NCBI GenBank assembly: GCA_934444485.1
Contig: CAKSCN010000005.1
Span: 1 to 36,911, forward strand
DNA: 36,911 bases
Direction of reading: 5' to 3'
Source: an uncultured Eubacteriales bacterium
Lineage (GTDB): Bacteria > Bacillota > Clostridia > Oscillospirales > CAG-382
Part shown: positions 1 to 5,583 of the stretch, piece after piece
How positions within the stretch are numbered: the first letter of the stretch is position 1
Layout: every line of letters starts with the position of its first letter
Position numbers and translations under genes: made by a program
Notes under the pieces: model-generated
Databases searched by the model: none
What the model was told of the DNA's origin: nothing
Seen by the model: the letters and a program-made list of their open reading frames with translations, nothing else

Positions 1-4
1 TTTT

Positions 5-364
5 TCAGTTTTCCTCCATCACCTCCTTAATTTTAGATGATACTACATCCGCCGCCAGCAGTTCGAGAGCGTATTCGGGCGGTTGCGTTTCGGCCATATC
101 CCACCCTTCGACGGTTCTTTTGCCGATTAGGTAGTTTCGGGCAAACTCCACCTGCGTTAATCCGCTGACTTCGCGGACTTTAGACGCGGTGAAGCAGTGC
201 GAAAGTTCCCAAATGATGGTTAAAATTTTGATGGGCGCGTCTCCGCTTCCGTCGGCGGGGTAGCACTCTTCGGGCAGGCTTCCGCCTTCCTCGGCGATAA
301 ACTGCTCCAGTGATGTGCAGTCCTCCGCGTCTATGCGGAGACGGTGAAAATCTGACAATAACAT
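5..364 (-). CDS. Helix-turn-helix transcriptional regulator
   Basis: A 119-residue protein with a helix-turn-helix in its second half (about residues 63-107). The pattern TQVEFARNYLIGKRTVEGW followed by a Pro-Pro-x-Tyr and a leucine-rich helix is the style of small XRE/NadS-like regulators found next to toxin-antitoxin and anti-CRISPR genes. The first half is acidic and unrecognised. ATG with AAGGAGGT 8 nt upstream, overlapping the stop of the preceding gene. It is the last gene of the leftward cluster that begins near 3247, so it may feed back on the inverted repeats inside that cluster's promoters; that regulatory role is inference. Family type fairly sure, target unknown. Confidence 0.7.
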   Translation of the reverse strand: MLLSDFHRLRIDAEDCTSLEQFIAEEGGSLPEECYPADGSGDAPIKILTIIWELSHCFTASKVREVSGLTQVEFARNYLIGKRTVEGWDMAETQPPEYALELLAADVVSSKIKEVMEEN

Positions 365-378
365 TGACTTATACCTCC

Positions 379-771
379 TTAATATTGGAATTGACCGTTT
401 TTTACCATGTTTTCAAAGTCGATTTCGTTCTGCAATCCGTGGATTTTCTCACGCCTTGCGCGGTATTCCTCGGCTTGCTCGGGGGAAGAAGCGTAATAGA
501 ACGGCGTTCCTTTCACACGATAGCAGGCGATAATGTTTTTCGAGCGGTTGATGTCGGTCGAAAATGCAGTTTCCGCTTCGGCTGATTTGATGATCTCATC
601 GACTTCCGCCTGATTATCCGCGCAGATTGACATGATGTGCTTTTCGTTCGCGTAAAAATTGACGTGAGCGTAGCACGGAGTTGTGTTCATGTCGCGCTTG
701 CTGTCAAACGTCATTCTGGATTCGCGGTAATTGTGCAGTTTGACGAAGTTACTCAATGATACTTTTGCCAT
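379..771 (-). CDS. Hypothetical early protein, 130 aa
   Basis: I do not recognise the family. The protein is soluble and mixed alpha/beta, with no signal peptide or membrane segment. An aromatic, His-containing stretch (about residues 33-50, CYAHVNFYANEKHI) is followed by an acidic helix and a charged C-terminal helix rich in Glu/Arg. ATG preceded by AAAGGAG. It sits 14 nt upstream of the HTH gene in the same leftward operon, so the two are probably co-transcribed. A small accessory (moron or counter-defence) role fits the context, but nothing in the protein proves it. Confidence 0.6.
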   Translation of the reverse strand: MAKVSLSNFVKLHNYRESRMTFDSKRDMNTTPCYAHVNFYANEKHIMSICADNQAEVDEIIKSAEAETAFSTDINRSKNIIACYRVKGTPFYYASSPEQAEEYRARREKIHGLQNEIDFENMVKNGQFQY

Positions 772-792
772 GATTTGCTCCTTTCGATATGA

Positions 793-1155
793 TTATTTGT
801 TGATTTCCGTTATTCGCTCGTTCGCGGAGTTGTCAAAGTCGAGTGTTGCGGGATTTTTAAAGCCTTTACACTCGACTTTTCCGCGCCTGATATCTTTCAA
901 AAGCTGGTCGAGCTGATTCCCCGTCACTACATACTCGCGGCGGGGTATTGAGATGATGTGCTCGGCGTATTTTACAAGATATTTCGCGGTTTTTCCTTGC
1001 TTGATATCCAGTTTTGATTTGAGGATATCGCGCTCTTCTGCGATTTTCGCGTATTCTTCGACCAAATGATACGTCGTCGCGGTTTCCGCTTTGCCATTTT
1101 CGGCTATTGCGGTTCTCACGACCTCGTATATAGTGAGGGGGATGAGCTTTTGCAA
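793..1155 (-). CDS. Hypothetical early protein, 120 aa
   Basis: Unrecognised, highly charged, mostly helical protein of 120 residues. The central part (about residues 25-65) looks like an amphipathic helix, followed by a basic patch around residues 70-95. The only suitable start is TTG at 1155, with AAGGAG about 9 nt upstream; there is no ATG in a better position. It lies 21 nt before the next gene of the leftward operon. DNA or RNA contact is possible from the charge pattern, but no motif supports a specific function. Confidence 0.55.
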   Translation of the reverse strand: MQKLIPLTIYEVVRTAIAENGKAETATTYHLVEEYAKIAEERDILKSKLDIKQGKTAKYLVKYAEHIISIPRREYVVTGNQLDQLLKDIRRGKVECKGFKNPATLDFDNSANERITEINK

Positions 1156-1179
1156 TTTGTTTCTCTCCTTCTGGGGTGG

Positions 1180-1515
1180 TTATTCAACTACCTTGTAAAT
1201 TTCTACTGTGTGCTCAATTTCGTCGATAGGCTTTCCAATTCCGACTTTAGCGGCAATACGGGAAAGCGTTTTTTCGACAGGGTGACGGTCGCAAAACATA
1301 TAATAGCCGTTGCAAAGGTCGTACACTTCGCAATATTCTCCGAGGTAACATTCAGTTTTCCAAATCATTCTGTTGTTTAAATCTATTATCTCGTCATCGC
1401 CCTCGAATTCTGTCGGCTTGTGATTGTTTATGACTGCTTCAAAATTACCAAATACTTTAATAGCTTTTTTGGAGCGGAGAGTTTCGAGTTCTTCGATTGT
1501 TTCAATTCTTTTCAT
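1180..1515 (-). CDS. Hypothetical early protein, 111 aa
   Basis: Unrecognised 111-residue acidic protein. The middle carries four cysteines and several aromatics (CYLGEYCEVYDLCNGYYMFC, about residues 56-75), close to a Cys-x5-Cys-x5-Cys-x6-Cys arrangement that might bind a metal; no known zinc-finger family matches. ATG start with AAAGGAG upstream. Member of the leftward early cluster, 24 nt before the next gene. Function unknown. Confidence 0.55.
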   Translation of the reverse strand: MKRIETIEELETLRSKKAIKVFGNFEAVINNHKPTEFEGDDEIIDLNNRMIWKTECYLGEYCEVYDLCNGYYMFCDRHPVEKTLSRIAAKVGIGKPIDEIEHTVEIYKVVE

Positions 1516-1544
1516 TTTTGCTTTCTCCTTTGATTATGATACCT

Positions 1545-1599
1545 CCCTCCACAACGGAGGGAACGCGCTGAGCTTAAACCCTGTTTATAGTCGCTCAGC
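1545..1599. other. Two consecutive hairpins in the early operon
   Basis: Between two leftward genes the DNA contains two perfect inverted repeats. One is GCTGAGC (1567-1573) with GCTCAGC (1593-1599). The other is CCCTCC (1545-1550) with GGAGGG (1556-1561), a 6-bp stem with a 5-nt loop. Neither is followed by a T tract on the minus strand, so they are not classic terminators. They may be RNA stabilisers or processing sites between 1608 and 1515. Confidence 0.4.
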
Positions 1600-1607
1600 C
1601 GACTTGA

Positions 1608-2537
1608 TTAAAGGACTGCCCCCTCTGGGAAACAGTCGCGCTTTGCCAGCTTTTCGATGAGCTCTACTTGTGTCATGTGGTAGCTGGGTTCGGCGAGTCT
1701 CTTAATCGTGCGAGCGTAGCTGTGCTCGTCGTCGTAGTAGTCGTTTTTCTCGTCGTCGTCATATCTCTCGTGATATTCGCCGATGATGTCGAGCGCGTAG
1801 TCCTTATATACGTAGCACTTTTGTGCGAAAATGTCGTCGATGAGGCGGAGAAAACCGTATCTTTTAATAGCTTCCTCGGCGGTGATTCGCTTGCCCTGGT
1901 CGATGATGACCTCCTTGGCGAGCTCGGCGAAGGAGTATGAGAAGCGGAGTTCGACCGCACGGCTATGCTTGGTTTCGAGAAGCTCACGGAGTTCGATTCC
2001 GCCCTCCTCGTCCTCGTCGGCTACTTTGAGGAGGTTTCCGCTCTCGACGACGTAAGCAGAAAGGAGGTTTTCGGCGGGCTGCGTGTTGAGAATGATGTGG
2101 AGTTCGGGGGTTGACTCAAAAGCTATCTCGTAGCCATTGACACCTCCGTCAGTCGGGAGGTCGTCGGGGCGACGGGAACGCCAGCTGTGGGAAGATTCCC
2201 ACTTATCGATTCTGGCGGCGGTGAGGCGAGCTTCCTTCTCACCCTCGTATCCGTAGTAGGCTTTAACCTCGTCGGAGTCGGGGCGAGCGTAATCCTCATT
2301 AACGAGGGTGAGGGTCACGGAACAACTCTCGGGCTCTTCGGGGTCGTCATTCTCGGGCTGGTAGCTGTTAGCCACCCAGTCGAGGTCTTCGTAGGAGTAT
2401 TCCTCGCCGTTGATGATGTAGTTCTGGTCTTCGGTGACTTCTGCTCCTGCCCACTCGATAGCTTCGTCGAGTGTGAGGTTTTCGCCACCGAGCACTGCGT
2501 AAAGGGTTTTTCCTGTGTTTTTGTCGATGAGTTTCAT
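1608..2537 (-). CDS. Acidic hypothetical protein, 309 aa
   Basis: Largest protein of the early cluster, 309 residues, strongly acidic (clusters such as NDDPEEPE near residue 61 and RYDDDEKNDYYDDE near 260). The chosen ATG at 2537 has AGAAGGAGAAC just upstream. An in-frame ATG at 2654 would read through the consensus promoter at 2577-2605, so I reject it. No signal peptide or transmembrane segment. The family is not recognised. Acidic early phage proteins sometimes mimic DNA to block host nucleases; that is only a suggestion. First gene behind the strong palindromic-spacer promoter. Confidence 0.65.
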   Translation of the reverse strand: MKLIDKNTGKTLYAVLGGENLTLDEAIEWAGAEVTEDQNYIINGEEYSYEDLDWVANSYQPENDDPEEPESCSVTLTLVNEDYARPDSDEVKAYYGYEGEKEARLTAARIDKWESSHSWRSRRPDDLPTDGGVNGYEIAFESTPELHIILNTQPAENLLSAYVVESGNLLKVADEDEEGGIELRELLETKHSRAVELRFSYSFAELAKEVIIDQGKRITAEEAIKRYGFLRLIDDIFAQKCYVYKDYALDIIGEYHERYDDDEKNDYYDDEHSYARTIKRLAEPSYHMTQVELIEKLAKRDCFPEGAVL

Positions 2538-2576
2538 GATGTTCTCCTTCTGTTTCGTTCCTTGCTTTGCACCTAT

Positions 2577-2605
2577 ATTATACCGCAAAGTCCGCGGTTT
2601 GTCAA
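2577..2605 (-). promoter_or_regulatory. Consensus sigma-A promoter with inverted repeat in the spacer
   Basis: On the minus strand: -35 TTGACA (2600-2605), a 17-bp spacer and -10 TATAAT (2577-2582), a perfect match to the vegetative consensus. The spacer and its edge contain the inverted repeat ACCGC-7 nt-GCGGT, well placed for a repressor that excludes RNA polymerase. It drives the 309-aa gene and the genes down to position 5. It shares the upstream word ACCTATTGAC with the promoter at 3314-3342. Confidence 0.88.
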
Positions 2606-2640
2606 TAGGTTTTGCAAAAGTTTTTTTAGATTTTTTTGAT

Positions 2641-2898
2641 TTATTTTGCGACAACGTTTGTGATTACGTCGTCCTCGACTTCTTTCGTCCCCTCGTCCGA
2701 AAAGGTGACGGACACGGAAGAACCGCTGGGAATTGTACGGTCGAAATACTCCCATACGTTTCCGTCGGCTGTGACGATGTAGCCGCAGCCGCTGTTGACT
2801 GCGGTGTATGTGCCGTCTTGGTAACGATTTTGCTTGATGGGGGAGCAGGCAACTACTCCCAGCAGGATGATGAGTAACGATGATGTGAGTTTCTTCAT
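2641..2898 (-). CDS. Small predicted lipoprotein
   Basis: 85 residues with a clear lipoprotein signal: MKK, then a hydrophobic stretch LLIILLGVVAC with Cys18 as the lipidation site (V-V-A-C lipobox). The mature part looks beta-rich, with DGTYTAVNSGCGYIVTADG and DGNVWEYFD, in the manner of small OB/SH3-like phage or plasmid lipoproteins. The product would sit on the outer face of the membrane. Phage lipoproteins of this size can act in superinfection exclusion; that role is inference. ATG preceded by GAGG. The gene ends just upstream of the palindromic promoter at 2577-2605. Confidence 0.68.
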   Translation of the reverse strand: MKKLTSSLLIILLGVVACSPIKQNRYQDGTYTAVNSGCGYIVTADGNVWEYFDRTIPSGSSVSVTFSDEGTKEVEDDVITNVVAK

Positions 2899-3007
2899 GA
2901 TTCAAACCTCTTCGATGATTCCTTTGTAGCCGTAGGATGTTTCAAACTCCGCCCATGACTTACGATTACTTCTCGTGTACCAATGCGGGGTGTATGTAAA
3001 GTCACCG

Positions 3008-3040
3008 GTCGTCCTCCACACGGGGGACGTGGATTGAAAC
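3008..3040 (+). CRISPR. Solitary type I-C-like CRISPR repeat unit
   Basis: A single 33-nt element that has every mark of a type I-C direct repeat: GTCG start, an 8-bp stem CGTCCTCC/GGGGGACG (one T-G wobble) with ACAC loop, and the 3' tag TGGATTGAAAC that becomes the crRNA 5' handle. No second copy, leader or cas gene is visible in the window, so this is not an array. It lies in the 157-nt gap 2899-3055 between two minus-strand genes, in antisense orientation to them. A weak -10-like TATGTA is at 2993-2998 but no good -35 is visible. Solitary repeats in phages can act as RNA anti-CRISPRs (Racr) by occupying Cas proteins; that function here is inference. Confidence 0.85.
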
Positions 3041-3055
3041 TCGTCAGGCGGAGTG

Positions 3056-3247
3056 TTAGTCTACGATATAATATTCGACGTAGACGTACTTTGCCGTGTC
3101 CCAACGGGGGCGGAGAATGATGTAGCCTTCGCCAAATCTTCCCTTGTAAGTCTCGACCTCTCCGGCTGATTTTCTGGAGATGTAGCCGCGACGGCTGGCG
3201 ATGTGGTGCAGCTTCATTGTGTTTTCGATTTCTTTTACGGTTTTCAT
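3056..3247 (-). CDS. Small basic hypothetical protein, 63 aa
   Basis: 63 residues, basic in the N-terminal half (HHIASRRGYISRKS) and rich in Tyr and Val strands at the C terminus. The ATG at 3247 is chosen over 3265 because GGAG lies 8 nt upstream. First gene downstream of the repressible promoter at 3314-3342. Its stop codon is 15 nt from the solitary CRISPR repeat. Family unrecognised; the early position next to a CRISPR-repeat mimic makes it a candidate counter-defence protein, by context only. Confidence 0.6.
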   Translation of the reverse strand: MKTVKEIENTMKLHHIASRRGYISRKSAGEVETYKGRFGEGYIILRPRWDTAKYVYVEYYIVD

Positions 3248-3313
3248 TTTGTTTTCTCCATTCATTTTTTATTTTTTTGGGAGTTGCTTTTGCTCTCTCC
3301 CTTTGACACTTAT

Positions 3314-3342
3314 ATTATATCACTATTTGCGCAAATAGTCAA
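3314..3342 (-). promoter_or_regulatory. Leftward early promoter with perfect 18-bp palindrome
   Basis: Minus strand: -35 TTGACT (3337-3342), 17-bp spacer, -10 TATAAT (3314-3319). The spacer and the -35 edge are covered by the perfect palindrome ACTATTTGCGCAAATAGT (3322-3339), an evident operator. The half-site GCAAATAGT recurs at 3400-3408 next to the divergent rightward promoter, so one repressor, probably the ribbon-helix-helix product of the gene at 3465, may control both directions. Confidence 0.87.
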
Positions 3343-3399
3343 TAGGTTTAACGCAAATATATTAAATAATATTACACAAATATAATGCATATGTTTTGT

Positions 3400-3441
3400 G
3401 CAAATAGTATATTGACATTTGCGTTTTGTGTGTGCTAAAAT
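3400..3441 (+). promoter_or_regulatory. Rightward promoter and operator of the RHH gene
   Basis: -35 TTGACA (3412-3417), 18-bp spacer, -10 TAAAAT (3436-3441). The -35 is flanked by GCAAAT (3400-3405) and inverted ATTTGC (3417-3422). Further copies of CAAATA lie at 3354-3359 and 3377-3382, giving a ladder of half-sites across the divergent control region. This is the expected arrangement for autoregulation by an Arc/MetJ-type repressor that binds cooperatively to repeated half-sites. Confidence 0.75.
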
Positions 3442-3464
3442 TGAGGAAAAACGGAGGTGCGATA

Positions 3465-3788
3465 ATGGCAGAGTTTGACGCTACAAAATACGCAAACGAC
3501 TACATAAAACAATCATATGACCGCATTAATTTGACGACTGAAAAAGGAAAGAAAAGCCAGTGGGCGGAGAAAGCCAAGGCGGCGGGGCTGTCGCTTAATG
3601 CCTACATTACAAGAGCGGTCGACAGCTACGCAGGGACGGAGGATTTTACAAAGGTAGAAGAAAAGGCGAAAGAAGAAGCGCGGCGGGAAGTCCTGGCGAG
3701 AGTTGCGGACGCGCTCAAGCCGGACAAGCCGCCGGAAAAATCGGACTTTGACGAGGACATAAAAAAGCGATTGGAGGGGCTTATATAA
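3465..3788 (+). CDS. Ribbon-helix-helix (Arc-type) repressor
   Basis: 107 residues. Residues about 20-58 fit the RHH fold: a strand DRINLTT that enters the major groove, helix A around KKSQWAEKAKAAG, and helix B SLNAYITRAVDSY. The remaining C terminus is a charged helix. ATG at 3465 follows CGGAGG; the upstream in-frame start at 3426 would overlap the -10 element. It is transcribed away from the early cluster, with repeated GCAAATA operators between them, so it is the best candidate for the early or lysogeny repressor of this genome. RHH assignment strong; regulon inferred. Confidence 0.82.
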   Translation: MAEFDATKYANDYIKQSYDRINLTTEKGKKSQWAEKAKAAGLSLNAYITRAVDSYAGTEDFTKVEEKAKEEARREVLARVADALKPDKPPEKSDFDEDIKKRLEGLI

Positions 3789-3859
3789 TGAGGGAGGGGC
3801 GCAAGCCTCTTTTCTTTTTGCTGTTAATATTTAAGACATAATTTGCTCACGCTCCACAC

Positions 3860-4068
3860 TTGACAAACTTAAAACTATGTGCTATAATCAATCACGGGGG
3901 AGGGGGGGAGAGGAAGAAAAGGAAGAAGAAGGAAAATATTAATTTACTTATAATCTACAGAACAAACTATATCTTAGCTATTAGTTAGCACTATAGGAGA
4001 ATGTTAAAATACAATATTATTGTTATAATATAGTTATATAATAAATTTTACGGAAGGGAGAAAGTGAA
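3860..4068 (+). promoter_or_regulatory. Late-region promoter and long purine-rich leader
   Basis: Perfect promoter TTGACA (3860-3865), 17-bp spacer, TATAAT (3883-3888). Transcription would start about 3895, directly at a G-rich purine run (3895-3914, mostly G and A) followed by AAGAAAAGGAAGAAGAAGG. The ~170-nt leader to the GTG at 4069 has no gene and is otherwise AT-rich. It probably starts the terminase/structural operon. The G tract could mark a packaging site or a pausing element; neither is demonstrated. Confidence 0.75.
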
Positions 4069-4698
4069 GTGAAAGTTGAGCATATATCAGACTTTGAGAC
4101 AGCGCAAGAACCTACAAATGTAGAACAACCGAAGAAGCGGAAAAAACAAGGGCGAAGGACGAGCAATCACAGTAAAGCAATTGCGGCTCGCGAACGCTTG
4201 GAATGTGAATTGAACGGATGTTCAGACCCGAGAACCCCGCTGACAGAGGTTAACCCCGATACGCTCACAGCATTGCAAGAGCTTATGTCGTTACCGGCTG
4301 TCGACTTGGACAGCGCCGACGAGGTGGAGCAACGATGCAACAATTATATCGCCTGGTGTAGCCGATATCACGCTTTCCCCTCGTTGGCAAGTCTCGCCGT
4401 TGCTCTCGGAGTTGACCGTGTCACTCTGATTGAGTGGGGGACTAAGTCGCGTATAGGTCAACGTCATTCTACAATTATAAAAAGAATGAAGACACTCATA
4501 GCCGCAAACACCGTCCAAAAGGGCGCGGACGGCTCACTCAATCCCGTATACGCAATGTTTTTACTCAACAACAGTTCACAAGGCTTTTCAAACAATACCC
4601 GCTTAGAGGTCGCACAAACGCCCACAGAACAAATCGACGCCCCAAAACTTGACGATGTAATAGAGATATACGACAGCAAAGACGTAAGTGACACATGA
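4069..4698 (+). CDS. Terminase small subunit-like DNA-packaging protein
   Basis: 209 residues. Basic N-terminal tail (KKRKKQGRRTSNHSK, about 23-37), then a helical domain with an HTH-like segment at about 105-125 (SLASLAVALGVDRVTLIEWG), and an acidic C-terminal tail. This is the organisation of small terminases, which recognise the packaging site and hand DNA to the large subunit. Start is GTG at 4069 with GGAAGGGAG 8 nt upstream. First gene of the late operon; the large subunit lies about 850 nt downstream. Assignment rests on domain shape and position. Confidence 0.72.
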   Translation: MKVEHISDFETAQEPTNVEQPKKRKKQGRRTSNHSKAIAARERLECELNGCSDPRTPLTEVNPDTLTALQELMSLPAVDLDSADEVEQRCNNYIAWCSRYHAFPSLASLAVALGVDRVTLIEWGTKSRIGQRHSTIIKRMKTLIAANTVQKGADGSLNPVYAMFLLNNSSQGFSNNTRLEVAQTPTEQIDAPKLDDVIEIYDSKDVSDT

Positions 4699-5169
4699 GA
4701 CACGCCACAAAGCCGTGAGAGCGGAGTTATTGAGAGAAACCCGACAGGGTAGGGAAGGACTTAGTTAGACGTATAAAGCATTATGAGAGCGTACAGACAC
4801 ACCCAGACAAACACATATCGAATTAGGCAAAATGAAGATTTTGTATAATTAGGGGAAGAGATACCCGATATAAGACACTGGGTGGTTGACAGCTGTAGAG
4901 CGTGGGGCGCGTGTTAGTCTCCCAAATATCCGCAAGAAAGAAAAAGGCGTTTAGAACAGCAACGGTCGAAAGTGAAAGATAGACCCGAAATACCACCGTA
5001 ATTCTCGGAGCTGTTTATGCTGTGTTTCTCAAGGTTTATGTTATTCATAAAATCTTTTATAGTATGCTCGTTCTCCTTGTATTTTACGATTGTGTATGAA
5101 AGAACCGTTGTTGTTTTAAGCGTCTTTTGAAAAAATCGCGCAAAAACAAAAAAGACCTCCGAGGTGTGT
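4699..5169. other. 471-bp gap between terminase genes
   Basis: No convincing gene. The first part is purine-rich on the plus strand; the second is AT-rich with T runs and ends in a short inverted repeat ACCT-CCG-AGGT just before the next start. ACCTCCGA (5154-5161) can also pair with TCGGAGGT (5193-5200), so the ribosome site of the next gene may be partly enclosed in RNA structure. A minus-strand reading frame (4914-5426) lacks a ribosome site. A packaging (cos/pac) site is a reasonable guess for an untranslated stretch here. Confidence 0.4.
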
Positions 5170-5583
5170 ATGAGATATGTCGATATATACGTTTTCGGAG
5201 GTTTTATCGAAGATAGCGGAGTTGGGTATTGGCAAACATTGTTGAGGTATGGCAAGCATGAGAAGTACATTAGCGGAAGAATCGCCGGATGGAACTCAAT
5301 ACGTTGTACGATGGTTGCTATAGCCGAAGGACTGAAAGCATTGAAAGAACCGTGCAATGTTACGGTGTATACGCAATGCGATTTCATCCCGAAAACGTTT
5401 GAAATCGGGTGGAAAAGGAAAAGCAATCTTGACTTGTGGATGGTAATAGATGATTCTGCGGCTGTTCACACGGTACAGTATAGGTGGTATCAGAAGATAA
5501 AGCCTGTGTTTCGTGATTATTTCAGGCGAATGGAAGAGGTGGACGAGAATGGAAGCACTGCAAGCGGAGATAATGGCAGGTGA
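5170..5583 (+). CDS. RNase H-fold protein with lost catalytic residues
   Basis: 137 residues that align with RNase HI through the core: VDIYVFGG (strand 1), GVGYWQTLLRYG (strand 2), YISG, NSIRCTMVAIAEGLKALKEP (helix A) and VTVYTQCDFI (strand 4). In active RNase HI strand 1 carries Asp10 (TDG), helix A Glu48 (MEL) and strand 4 Asp70 (YTDS). Here these positions read Phe, Cys/Thr and Gln, so the metal site is gone. The C-terminal nucleic-acid loop is also divergent. ATG at 5170 with CGAGG upstream is preferred to GTG at 5164. It overlaps the large terminase gene by 35 nt, which implies translational coupling and perhaps a packaging-related, non-catalytic binding role. Confidence 0.72.
   Translation: MRYVDIYVFGGFIEDSGVGYWQTLLRYGKHEKYISGRIAGWNSIRCTMVAIAEGLKALKEPCNVTVYTQCDFIPKTFEIGWKRKSNLDLWMVIDDSAAVHTVQYRWYQKIKPVFRDYFRRMEEVDENGSTASGDNGR

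Noticed and set aside
3008..3040. CRISPR array
   Set aside because: Only one repeat copy; no further copy within 100 nt on either side and no cas gene.
2895..3104. Minus-strand 69-aa reading frame across the CRISPR repeat
   Set aside because: It contains FNPRPPCGGRP, a typical false translation of I-C repeats, overlaps two better genes and has no ribosome site.
4914..5426. Minus-strand 170-aa frame opposite the RNase H-like gene
   Set aside because: Overlaps a gene with clear fold signature, poor ribosome site and odd composition.
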